The notes beneath the pieces are model-generated. The model was not told the origin of the DNA. It did not search any database and worked only from the letters and a program-made list of their open reading frames with translations. The translations under genes and the position numbers were made by a program. DNA of 64,000 nt, taken from DASSBG01 sp035699085. GTDB taxonomy: Bacteria > Pseudomonadota > Gammaproteobacteria > Xanthomonadales > Rhodanobacteraceae. Numbering within the stretch: the first letter of the stretch is position 1; each line of letters opens with the position of its first letter. This document shows, in pieces, positions 18,206-26,551 of the stretch. Location: assembly GCA_035699085.1 (NCBI GenBank), contig DASSBG010000015.1, positions 1 through 64,000 on the forward strand, given 5' to 3'.

Positions 18206-21200
18206 GCAACACCAGCCGCAACCACGGCGTCAGCATACTGATCGCCGAGGACAGCGCGACCCAGGCCGAAATGCTGCAGTCGCTGCTGGAAGAGCACGGC
18301 TACCGCGTCGCGGTCGCCACCGATGGCCAGCAGGCGCTGGCCCTGGCGCGCGACAAGACGCCGTCGCTGGTGATCAGCGACGTGCTGATGCCCGGGCTGG
18401 ATGGCTTCGGCCTGTGCGCGGCGATCAAGCGCGACGAGCAGCTCAAGGAGGTGCCGGTCATCCTGCTGACCACGCTCTCCGACGTCGGCGACATCACCCG
18501 CGGCCTCGAGGCCGGCGCCGACAATTTCATCCGCAAGCCGTTCCAGCCGCGCTACCTGCTGTCGCGGGTCGAGTACCTGTTGATGTACCGCGAGATGCGC
18601 CAGGACCAGATGATCCGCACCGGCGTCGAGATCTACCTCGGCAAGCAGCGTCACTTCATCACCGCCGAGCGCCAGCAGATCGTCGACCTGTTGATCTCCG
18701 TCTACGAGGAGGCGGTCGAGATCGGCGCCCAGCTGAAGGCGCGTCAGCAGGAGCTGGCCGAGTCGAACGCGACGCTGGCGGCGCTTTATGGTGTCGCCGA
18801 GGCACTCAACGAGGCGGTCACCGAGCAGGCCGTGTGCGAACAGGCGCTGGAGCGTTCGATGGGCATTGCCGGGGTCTCGGCCGGCTGGATCGAGCTGATG
18901 GTCGGGGATGAGGTGCGGCTCGGCGCCCGGCGCGATGTGCCGGACTTGCATTTGGCCGAAAGCGGCGCCTGTGCATGCCGGCAGCGTGCGCTCGATGAGC
19001 CGGGCAGCGCCATCGGTGTCGATGAGTGCCCCTGTCTGGGCCCGGCGCCGGCGGATGGTGCGCCCGCGTTCGCGCATGCCACCGTGGCCTTGTCGAGCGG
19101 CGAAGAACATCTGGGCCTGCTGCACCTGGTGGCGCCCGGCCTTGCGGCTTTTCGCGACGAGGAGCTGGAGACCTTGCATGGCATCGGCCATCAGGTCTCG
19201 ATCGCGCTGGTCCGCGCCCGCCTGCACCAGCACCTGGAGCAGCTGGTTGCCGAACGCACCGCTGCGCTCAAGGCGGAGATGGCCGAGCGGCAGAGTGCGG
19301 AGCAGCGGTTCCACTCGCTGTTCGAGTACGCGCCCGACGCGGTGCTGCTGCTTGACCGCGCGGGTCGCGTGCTGCTGTGCAACGTCAAGGCCGAAACCAA
19401 CTTCCGCTACCGCCGCGACGAGCTGCTCGGCATGCGCGTGGAAGACCTGATTCCGGAAGACACCCCGGGTGCGCACCGTGCCTCGCTCGAGGCTTTCCAG
19501 CGCAACCCGCGGCCCTGGGACATGGCCGCCGACCGCATCGATTTCACGGGCCTGCGCAAGGATGGCACGCGGTTTCCACTGGACGTCACCATCACGCCCA
19601 TCGAGACCTCCGCGGGCATGGCCGTGGCGGTGACCGCCCGCGACGTTACCCTGCGCCGCGCGCACGAGCGGCGCATCGCGCGGCTCAACCGCATCTACGC
19701 CCTGCTCAGCGGCATCAACACCTTGATCGTGCGCGTCCGCGAGCGGGACCAGCTGTTCAGCGAGGCCTGCCAGCTGGCGGTCGAGCACGGCCAGTTCACG
19801 ATGGCGTGGATTGGCGAGCTGGACGCCGGCGGCGTCGTCACGCCCGTCGCCTGGGCCGGCAACTGCAGCGAGTCACTGGCGCCGTTCCCGTTGCGTGGCG
19901 AGCAGGCCGCGCCGGTGTTCGGCACCCTGGCGGCGCGCGCGCTGGCGCAGATGCAGCCGGAGATCTGCAACGACATCGCCGCCGAGCCCGCCCTGGAGGT
20001 CTCGCACGCCGAGGCTGCCCGGTGCGGCTACGGTTCGGCGGCACTGCTGCCGTTGAAGCTGGATGGCCGGGCCATCGGCGTGGTCGGCCTGTACGCGGCC
20101 GAGGCCGAGACTTTCGACAGCGAGGAGATGCGCCTGCTGGTCGAGATGGCGGGCGACATCTCCTTCGCCCTCGATCACCTGGAGAAGGAGGCGCGGCTGG
20201 ACTACCTGGCCTACTACGACGCCCTCACCGCTCTGCCAAACCGGACGCTGTTTCTGGACCGGGTACATCAGAAAATCAACGTGGCGCGCCGCGACCAGAA
20301 GCAGTTTGCCGTGATCATGCTCGACCTCAGCCGCTTCAGCAGCATCAACGAAAGCTTCGGCCGCCAAGGCGGCGACGAACTGCTGCGCCAGCTGACCCGG
20401 CGGCTGCAGCAGCCGCTGGTGCCGACCGACGTGCTGGCGCATCTCGGCGGCGGCCACTTCGGCCTGGCCACCCGCCCGGGCCAAGCGGTGGGCGACGCGG
20501 TCGCGGTGCTGGAGGACGTGCTTGCGGCGGTGCGCCAAGAGGCCTTCAGCATGGACGGACAGCAGCTCAACCTGGCCTTGCGCGCCGGTATCGCCGTGCA
20601 CCCTGCCGACGGCCAGGACACCGAAACCCTGCTGCGCAACGCCGAGTCGGCATTGCGCAAGGCCAAGCTCTCAGGTGACCGCTACCTGTTCTACGCGCCC
20701 GAGTTCAACCGTCGCGCGGCCGAAAAGCTGAGCCTGGAAAACACCTTGCGCCGGGCGCTGGACCAGCGCCGCATGACGCTGCATTACCAGCCCAAGATCG
20801 CGCTGGACAGCGGCAAGCTTTCCGGCCTGGAGGCGCTGATGCGCCTGGACGACCCGGAGCTCGGCCGGCTCAGCCCTCTGGAGTTCATCCCGCTGCTCGA
20901 GGAGACCGGCATGATCCTCGAGGCCGGCCGCTGGGCGGTGGAGCAGGCGATGGCCGACCACGAACGCTGGCATGCCCGCGGCCTGCGTCCGCCGCGCATC
21001 GCGGTCAACGTCTCGTCCATCCAGTTGCAGCAGGCGGATTTCGTCGAGCAATTGCAGCAGGCGATCGGCCGCGGGGAAGGCGCCGCCGCGCGGCTGGAGC
21101 TGGAGCTGACCGAGAGCATGCTGATGCGCGATGTCGACGCCACCATCGACAAGCTGCGGCGGGTGCGCGAGCTGGGCGTGAGCGTCGCAATCGACGATTT

Positions 21201-21519
21201 CGGTACCGGCTACTCCTCGCTCAACTACATCGCGCGGTTGCCGGCCACGACCCTGAAGGTGGACCAGTCCTTCATCCGCGACATGGCCGCCAGCCCGGAC
21301 CAGCTCAGCATCGTCTCGGCCATCATTTCGCTGGCCCACGCCCTTGGCATGACCGTGGTCGCCGAGGGCGTCGAGACCGCCGAGCAGTCGCGGATGCTGC
21401 GCCTGCTGCGCTGCGACGAGGTGCAGGGTTTCCTGTTCAGCCGGCCGCTGGATGCCGCCGGCATCGCCGAACTACTGGAAGGTGGCCGCAGCTTCCCCGA
21501 CACCGATGGTGAGGCCTGA
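18202..21519 (+). CDS. REC-GAF-PAS-GAF-GGDEF-EAL c-di-GMP phosphodiesterase
   Basis: This 1105-residue protein is the likely output of the chemosensory array. In order it holds a receiver (about 10-130, ISDVLMPGLDG), a GAF-like domain (about 190-345), a PAS domain (about 370-480, LFEYAPDAVLLLDRAG), a second GAF-like domain (about 505-660), GGDEF and EAL. The diguanylate cyclase site is GGGHF (749-753) instead of GGDEF, so cyclase activity should be lost. The EAL site is intact: EAL at 877-879, LELTES, DDFGTGYSSLNY, KVDQSF and EGVET. AGGAGA before the ATG and the 4-bp overlap with cheB fix the start. The predicted role is hydrolysis of c-di-GMP on phosphorylation. Confidence 0.9.
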   Translation: MSNTSRNHGVSILIAEDSATQAEMLQSLLEEHGYRVAVATDGQQALALARDKTPSLVISDVLMPGLDGFGLCAAIKRDEQLKEVPVILLTTLSDVGDITRGLEAGADNFIRKPFQPRYLLSRVEYLLMYREMRQDQMIRTGVEIYLGKQRHFITAERQQIVDLLISVYEEAVEIGAQLKARQQELAESNATLAALYGVAEALNEAVTEQAVCEQALERSMGIAGVSAGWIELMVGDEVRLGARRDVPDLHLAESGACACRQRALDEPGSAIGVDECPCLGPAPADGAPAFAHATVALSSGEEHLGLLHLVAPGLAAFRDEELETLHGIGHQVSIALVRARLHQHLEQLVAERTAALKAEMAERQSAEQRFHSLFEYAPDAVLLLDRAGRVLLCNVKAETNFRYRRDELLGMRVEDLIPEDTPGAHRASLEAFQRNPRPWDMAADRIDFTGLRKDGTRFPLDVTITPIETSAGMAVAVTARDVTLRRAHERRIARLNRIYALLSGINTLIVRVRERDQLFSEACQLAVEHGQFTMAWIGELDAGGVVTPVAWAGNCSESLAPFPLRGEQAAPVFGTLAARALAQMQPEICNDIAAEPALEVSHAEAARCGYGSAALLPLKLDGRAIGVVGLYAAEAETFDSEEMRLLVEMAGDISFALDHLEKEARLDYLAYYDALTALPNRTLFLDRVHQKINVARRDQKQFAVIMLDLSRFSSINESFGRQGGDELLRQLTRRLQQPLVPTDVLAHLGGGHFGLATRPGQAVGDAVAVLEDVLAAVRQEAFSMDGQQLNLALRAGIAVHPADGQDTETLLRNAESALRKAKLSGDRYLFYAPEFNRRAAEKLSLENTLRRALDQRRMTLHYQPKIALDSGKLSGLEALMRLDDPELGRLSPLEFIPLLEETGMILEAGRWAVEQAMADHERWHARGLRPPRIAVNVSSIQLQQADFVEQLQQAIGRGEGAAARLELELTESMLMRDVDATIDKLRRVRELGVSVAIDDFGTGYSSLNYIARLPATTLKVDQSFIRDMAASPDQLSIVSAIISLAHALGMTVVAEGVETAEQSRMLRLLRCDEVQGFLFSRPLDAAGIAELLEGGRSFPDTDGEA

Positions 21520-22739
21520 TGAGCAAGACCGCCCACCTGCCGCCTGCCGGCGCGATACTCGAGACACTGCCGATGTCGGTGGTGCTGCTGGACGCCGACG
21601 GCGCCTGCTGCTACGCCAATGCCGCGGCGCGTGCGCTGGCCTCGGTGCTGCACAGCCGCGAGGCCGATGGCCTGCGCCTGCTGCTGGCCCAGGCGCCGGC
21701 ACAGGTTGCCGATGACGAAACGGCGGGCTTGCCTGCGGGCGGCTGCGAGGACCGCCTGAGCTGCATCGCCGAGGACGGGCGCGCGCTCAACATCATCCGC
21801 CAGTGGCGCCGCTGCGAGCAGCCCGGCCTGTCCAGCGTCACCATCCGTCCGGCGCGCGGCGACGCCGCCGGCGTCGGGCCGCCCAACCTTGCCGACCGCG
21901 AACGCCAGGCGCTGCAGAACGAGAGCCTGGCGCACGCGGAAAAGCTGGCTACCGTCGGCCAGCTCGCCGCCGGCATGGCGCACGAGATCAACAACCCGAT
22001 CTGCTATGTGCAATCCAACCTGGGCACGTTGCAGGACTACATGAACCGGCTGTTCGGCCTGCTGGAGAGCAGCGAGGAGATCATGCGCGACTACAGCGCC
22101 AGCGCCGGGCAGCGCACGGCGGCGCTGAAGGCGCGCCGCGAGGCCGCTGATTACGGGGTGATCGTCGAGGACCTGCCGTTGCTGCTGGCCGAGTCGCGCG
22201 AGGGCGTCGAGCGCATCCGCCAGATCGTGCAGAACCTGCGCGACTTCTCGCGCGCCGATTCGGTCGACGGCTACTGCCTCTACGACCTGCACCGCGCGGT
22301 CGAGACGACGCTGGGCATTGTCCGCAGCCTCACCGGCAGCGGCATCCGCTTCGACACGCACTTCGGCCTGTTGCCGCTGATCGAGTGCAACCCGACCGAA
22401 CTCAACCAGGTGCTGATGAACATCCTGGTCAACGCCAGCCAGGCGGTCGACTCGCGAGGCGTGGTCGAGCTGCGAACCGGCAGCGGCGAGGACCGCGTCT
22501 GGATCGAGATCCGCGACAATGGTTGCGGCATCGAGGAAGCGGCGCTGCCGCACATCTTCGAGCCCTTCTTCACGACCAAGGCCGTTGGCAACGGCACCGG
22601 CCTCGGTCTTTCCATCACCTACGGCTTCGTCAAGAAGCATGGCGGCGACATCAGCGTCAAGTCGCGGCCGGGCGAGGGCACGGCCTTCCTGATTTCCCTG
22701 CCGGTCAAGCAGCCGACTGCCGCGCCGGCGGCAAACTGA
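21519..22739 (+). CDS. PAS-containing sensor histidine kinase
   Basis: A soluble 406-residue kinase without membrane segments. Residues about 10-110 form a PAS-like sensor (VVLLDADGACCYANAAARAL). The phosphorylation site is H155 in GMAHEINNPICYV, of the type with a long insert between the two dimerisation helices. The ATPase lobe has NPTELNQVLMNILVNASQAV, IEIRDNGCGIEE, FEPFFTTK and GLGLSITYGFVKKHGG. The ATG overlaps the preceding TGA by one base. Its likely partner is the receiver gene 24 bp downstream. Confidence 0.9.
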   Translation: MSKTAHLPPAGAILETLPMSVVLLDADGACCYANAAARALASVLHSREADGLRLLLAQAPAQVADDETAGLPAGGCEDRLSCIAEDGRALNIIRQWRRCEQPGLSSVTIRPARGDAAGVGPPNLADRERQALQNESLAHAEKLATVGQLAAGMAHEINNPICYVQSNLGTLQDYMNRLFGLLESSEEIMRDYSASAGQRTAALKARREAADYGVIVEDLPLLLAESREGVERIRQIVQNLRDFSRADSVDGYCLYDLHRAVETTLGIVRSLTGSGIRFDTHFGLLPLIECNPTELNQVLMNILVNASQAVDSRGVVELRTGSGEDRVWIEIRDNGCGIEEAALPHIFEPFFTTKAVGNGTGLGLSITYGFVKKHGGDISVKSRPGEGTAFLISLPVKQPTAAPAAN

Positions 22740-22763
22740 ACCACGGACACCACTGGAACCATC

Positions 22764-23312
22764 ATGTACAAGCTCCTGCTTCTCGACGACGAGCAACCGA
22801 TCCTGAGTGCCCTCAGGCGGGTGATATCCCGCATTCCGCCCCAGCGACTGGATGGCGGCTGCAGCATGGCCACCTTCACGGACCCGGCGCAGGCACTCGA
22901 CAGCCTGCGCGACGAGCCTTGCGACCTTATCCTCGCGGACTACAGGCTGCCGGGCATGGACGGGCTGGATTTCCTCAGGCGCGCGATCGAGATCCAGCCG
23001 GATGTCGCGCGCATCGTCATCAGCGGGCAGGCCGACCTGCCGGTGGTGCTGTCGGCGATCAACGACGCCCGGGTGTTCCGCTTCGTCAGCAAGCCATGGA
23101 GCGATGCGGAGTTGCAGCTGTGCATCGTGCAGGCGCTGCAGGATTGCACGCTGCGGCGCGAGAACCAGCGTCTGGCCGACCTGGTGCGCAGCCAGCAAAA
23201 CGCGCTGTCGCGGCACGAGGCGGCTCTGCGCCAGCTGGAGGCCGAATGCCCCGGCATCACCCAGGTCGTGCGCGACGAGAGCGGCGCCATCTTCATCGAC
23301 GAGGACGATTGA
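22764..23312 (+). CDS. Stand-alone response regulator with coiled-coil tail
   Basis: The 182-residue product is a receiver (LLLLDDEQPILSALRR; acceptor D59 in LILADYRLPGMDG; Lys in FVSKPW) followed by a short helical coiled-coil tail and an acidic end, with no DNA-binding or enzymatic domain. The VFRFVSKPW signature is shared with receivers of RpfG type and with the C-terminal receiver of the convergent gene at 23616. It ends the nine-gene chemosensory operon. Confidence 0.85.
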   Translation: MYKLLLLDDEQPILSALRRVISRIPPQRLDGGCSMATFTDPAQALDSLRDEPCDLILADYRLPGMDGLDFLRRAIEIQPDVARIVISGQADLPVVLSAINDARVFRFVSKPWSDAELQLCIVQALQDCTLRRENQRLADLVRSQQNALSRHEAALRQLEAECPGITQVVRDESGAIFIDEDD

Positions 23313-23615
23313 GGGGGAGCCGGGATTCGTCGGGGGAATGGGCGATTGGTTGATTCGCGGGTCGCGGTTCACGGTTCGGGACCCGGGACCGGGACCCGGA
23401 ACCCGGGGAAGGCGGGATTCGGGTTTTGGGGATAGCCCGCGGCAATGTCCGGTTACGGCCTTCGGCCTTGTCGGGTTGCGGCCTTCGGCCTGACCCGACC
23501 TGCAGGTAGCGTGTGATCCCGGACGCGACGTAGGTCGGGTTGGCGCCGCAGGCGCGCAACCCGACATCGATCGGCGAAGATCGTGGCCACGCCGGCGCCG
23601 TTCGCGCGGCGCGCG
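23313..23615. other. Repeat-filled spacer between convergent genes
   Basis: No gene is seen. The left part carries degenerate heptamers of the GGGACCC/GGGATTC type (about 23360-23435). The right part holds two CGGCCTTCGGCC hairpins (about 23457-23495) and a TAGGTCGGGTT repeat (23531-23568). Both flanking genes converge here, so these hairpins may act as shared transcript ends. Confidence 0.6.
23531..23568 (+). repeat. REP hairpin, TAGGTCGGGTT family
   Basis: GTCGGGTTG (23534-23542) and CAACCCGAC (23557-23565) form a perfect 9-bp stem around a GC-rich centre. The TAGGTCGGGTT...AACCCGACA layout is a common proteobacterial REP form. Related half-sites (GTCGGGTTGCGGCC and GACCCGACC) lie at 23470-23500. 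Confidence 0.7.
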
Positions 23616-25550
23616 CTACGTATTGCCGCTGGACTCGGATCCGCGTTCTTCCCGGTCCCGGGTCCCGGATGCCGGGTTCCGGCGTTCGTCCGAATCCCGG
23701 CTTCTGCCCGCCATCCGCACCGCCTCGCTGATGGTCTTGCGCAGCTCTTCGTCGCGCCAGGGCTTGGTCAGGAAGCGGTAGACCGCGCCACCGTTGATCG
23801 CCTCCGTCACCACGCCGATGTCGGCATAGCCGCTGAGGATCATGCGCACCGTCGCCGGGTGGGTTTCCTTCACCCGTGCCAGGAAGTCGGTGCCCTTGCC
23901 GTCGGGCATGCGGTGGTCCGAGACCACCACGTCGATGGCGTGCTGGCCAAGCAGCTCGAAGGCCTCGCGGAACGAGCCGGCGGTGTGGATCTCGTAGCCG
24001 TCGCGGCGCAGCAGGCGGGCCAGCGCGCGCACCACGTTCTGCTCGTCGTCGACCAGCAGCAGGCTGCCGCTTTCGCTGCGCGGCGCCTCGACGCTCTCCA
24101 CCGTGCGCAGCGACGGCCGGCGCAGCAGTGCCAGCATCGCGTCGGCATCGACCGGCGAGCTGAACAGGTGGCCCTGCATCGACTCGCAGCCGTTGCGCTC
24201 CAGGAAGCCCATCTGCAGCGGCGTCTCGACGCCCTCCGCGACCACCGTGTAACCAAACTCGTGAGCCAGGCCGATGATCGCGCGGCAGATGCGCGCGGCG
24301 CTGACGTCGTTGGGCACGGCGGAGACGAACGAGCGGTCGATCTTCAGCCTGCTGACCGGAAAGCGGTGCAGGTGGCCGAGGCAGGAGTGACCGATGCCGA
24401 AGTCGTCCATCGCCAGTGTCACGCCCATTTTGCGCAAGCCTTTCATGACGAAGGCAATGTGGTCGACGCTGCGCATGATCACGCTTTCGGTCAGTTCAAG
24501 CTCCAGGTAGCGCGCCGGCAGCCGCGCCGAGTCCAGCGCCCGGCGCACATCCTCGAGCAGGCGCTGGCCGTGCATCTGCATGCCCGAAACATTCACCGAC
24601 ATGGTGAAGTCGCCGGCACCGGCGTCCAGCCAGCGGCGTGCCTGCACGCAGGCCGCCGACAACACCCACTGGCCGATCTCGGCGATCATGCCGATGTCCT
24701 CGGCCAGCGAGATGAACCGGCCCGGCAACACCAGCCCGTGTACCGGGCTGCGCCAGCGCACCAACGCCTCCATGCCGGTGATGGCGTGCTTGCCGGCGCC
24801 GATCACCGGCAGGTAGTGCAGCTCCAGCTCGCCGCGCTCGACCACGCCGCGCAGCATCGCACCCAGTCCCAGCCGTTCGCCCAGCGCCGTGCGCTCTTCG
24901 TTGGTGAACACGTGCACCTGGTCGCCACCCATGCGCCGCGCCACCCGTGCACCGGCCGAAGCCTGCTGCATCAGCTCCTGCACGCTGGCCGCGGTATCGG
25001 GAAAGCTCGCCACCCCGATGCTGGCGGTCAGCCGCAGCGACATCGGTCCAACCGACAGCGGCGCATTCAGCGCCTGCAGGAAGCGCTGCCCCGACTCGTC
25101 CGCATCAAGGTCGCCGTCGGGGTCGGTGAGTACCAGCAGGAATTCATCGCCCGCCATGCGGCACATCAGCTCCGGCTCGCAGCCCAGCCCGGCCAGCCGC
25201 GCGGCCACCTGGCGGATCACCAGGTCACCCATGCCGAAGCCGTAGGTTTCGTTGATGACGCCGAACTTGTCGATGTCGAGGTAGCAGACGGTCAGGCGGT
25301 GAAACCGGTTGATGGCGCGGATCAGCCGTTCGCCGAGGTTGCGCTCGAATACATGCTGGCGCACCAGGCCGGACACCGGGTCGTGCGTGGCGAGGTAGTC
25401 GCGCGAATAATGTTCTGCCTCGAGCGGCGTGGCGAAGTCATGTTGGCGGATCGGGTCCGCCGCGCCAGTTGGCGCGGCCGCGCCGTCCGGCGGCGGCTCA
25501 TGCTCGTCATCGCGGGTCGTGCCGTCGCGGGATCGGCGCTCAGAGGTCAC
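23616..25550 (-). CDS. GGDEF-EAL-REC c-di-GMP protein
   Basis: With the GTG at 25550, preceded by GGAG, the product has 644 residues; the frame is open upstream, and an ATG at 25586 is a weaker alternative. The GGDEF domain (about 50-215) has the metal-binding LDIDKF Asp and an acceptable AGDEF site at 133-137. The EAL domain (about 235-480) has MEALVRW, LELTES, MDDFGIGHSCL (usually DDFGTGYSSL) and EGVET. A receiver (about 500-620, LLLVDDEQNVVRAL, VSDHRMPDG, FLTKPW) sits at the C terminus rather than the front. The last 25 residues are encoded by heptamer repeats. It converges on the chemosensory operon and may take phosphate from it. Confidence 0.88.
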   Translation of the reverse strand: MTSERRSRDGTTRDDEHEPPPDGAAAPTGAADPIRQHDFATPLEAEHYSRDYLATHDPVSGLVRQHVFERNLGERLIRAINRFHRLTVCYLDIDKFGVINETYGFGMGDLVIRQVAARLAGLGCEPELMCRMAGDEFLLVLTDPDGDLDADESGQRFLQALNAPLSVGPMSLRLTASIGVASFPDTAASVQELMQQASAGARVARRMGGDQVHVFTNEERTALGERLGLGAMLRGVVERGELELHYLPVIGAGKHAITGMEALVRWRSPVHGLVLPGRFISLAEDIGMIAEIGQWVLSAACVQARRWLDAGAGDFTMSVNVSGMQMHGQRLLEDVRRALDSARLPARYLELELTESVIMRSVDHIAFVMKGLRKMGVTLAMDDFGIGHSCLGHLHRFPVSRLKIDRSFVSAVPNDVSAARICRAIIGLAHEFGYTVVAEGVETPLQMGFLERNGCESMQGHLFSSPVDADAMLALLRRPSLRTVESVEAPRSESGSLLLVDDEQNVVRALARLLRRDGYEIHTAGSFREAFELLGQHAIDVVVSDHRMPDGKGTDFLARVKETHPATVRMILSGYADIGVVTEAINGGAVYRFLTKPWRDEELRKTISEAVRMAGRSRDSDERRNPASGTRDREERGSESSGNT

Positions 25551-25812
25551 CACGGCTCCATTCCGTCCGACATTCGATTGTCGCATGCGTGTCGGCAGGG
25601 CGGCCGCGTCCCTTCCGGCGAGCCGTGTCACACCGCCAGCGGCAGCACCGCCCATTCTTGCGACTCGCCCGCCGCCAGCGCAAGCGCTGCCGCGCCCGCC
25701 ATGCAGCTGGCAGGCGGAAACGTGAACCAGGTCACGTTTTGGGCAGGGCCTGGGGAAGGCAGTGGGGTATTGCAGGAGCGAAGGCAGTCCCCGCCTATCC
25801 ATCCGCGCACCG
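25551..25812. other. 262-bp spacer with a hairpin
   Basis: Between the SRAP gene and the GGDEF-EAL-REC gene, both on the minus strand. It should contain the promoter of the latter. The main structure is the 8-bp inverted repeat at 25718-25739. No gene is supported. Confidence 0.4.
25718..25739. repeat. Inverted repeat AAACGTGA-N6-TCACGTTT
   Basis: Perfect 8-bp arms with a 6-bp spacer. It is AT-rich in a GC-rich region and lies about 170 bp upstream of the GTG at 25550, so an operator is possible. It could also end the SRAP transcript. Confidence 0.45.
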
Positions 25813-26511
25813 TCAAATCGGCTGCACCAGCTCCGGTCCCTCGTTGCGTGGCGAACCCACCGCGCGGCTGACGGCATGGAAGGCCAGCTCCGCCTCGGGC
25901 ACGTCCGTCAGCAGCGCGTCCGCGTCATCGGCGGAGCCATCGAGCCAGGTCGCCCAGGTCGCCGGCGGCAGGACCATTGGCTGGCGGTCGTGAATGTCGC
26001 CGCTGACGCGCCCCGGCGCGCCGGTCAACACGGTGAAGCTGCGCAGCCACTCGGCGGCCGGATCGTCGCGCGGCTTCCACAGGTCCCAGAGCCCGGCGAA
26101 CATCAGCAGCGAATCGTCCGGCGCGTGGATGAAGTAGGGCTGCTTCACGCCGTTCTCGCTGCGCCACTCGTAGTAGCCGGAGGCCGGCACCAGTGCGCGG
26201 CGCGCACGGAACGCCGCGCGAAACATCGGTTTGTCGCGCGCCGACTCGGCGCGCGCGTTGATGGCGCGGACGCCGATCTTCACGTCCTTCGCCCACGCCG
26301 GCACCAGGCCCCAGCGCAGCGCATCGACCGTCAGCGAGCCGTCACGCTGCCGTGCCAGCACCGGCGCGCGGTCGGTCGGCGCGATGTTGTACTGCGGCTC
26401 GCGCGCGTTCAGTGCCATCTCCAGGTCCAGCCCCTGGTCGAGCGCATGCAGCGCCTGGCGCGCACCGCGCTCCACGGTCACCGGCCCGAATTCCGCATAC
26501 CGTCCGCACAT
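25813..26511 (-). CDS. yedK: SRAP domain abasic-site protein (YedK/HMCES family)
   Basis: SRAP proteins bind abasic sites in single-stranded DNA through a covalent thiazolidine link with Cys2. The ATG at 26511 gives MCGRYAEF, placing the catalytic Cys at position 2 as required after Met removal. Further family marks are YNIAPTDRAPV, LRWGLVPAWAKD, INARAES, GYYEW (catalytic Glu) and DIHDRQPMVL (active-site His). The 232-residue length is normal. It stands alone, just downstream of the MFS gene on the same strand. Confidence 0.93.
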   Translation of the reverse strand: MCGRYAEFGPVTVERGARQALHALDQGLDLEMALNAREPQYNIAPTDRAPVLARQRDGSLTVDALRWGLVPAWAKDVKIGVRAINARAESARDKPMFRAAFRARRALVPASGYYEWRSENGVKQPYFIHAPDDSLLMFAGLWDLWKPRDDPAAEWLRSFTVLTGAPGRVSGDIHDRQPMVLPPATWATWLDGSADDADALLTDVPEAELAFHAVSRAVGSPRNEGPELVQPI

Positions 26512-26551
26512 GCCGCCACGATACCAGCCGCCGCCGCGGGCGGCGCCTGCC

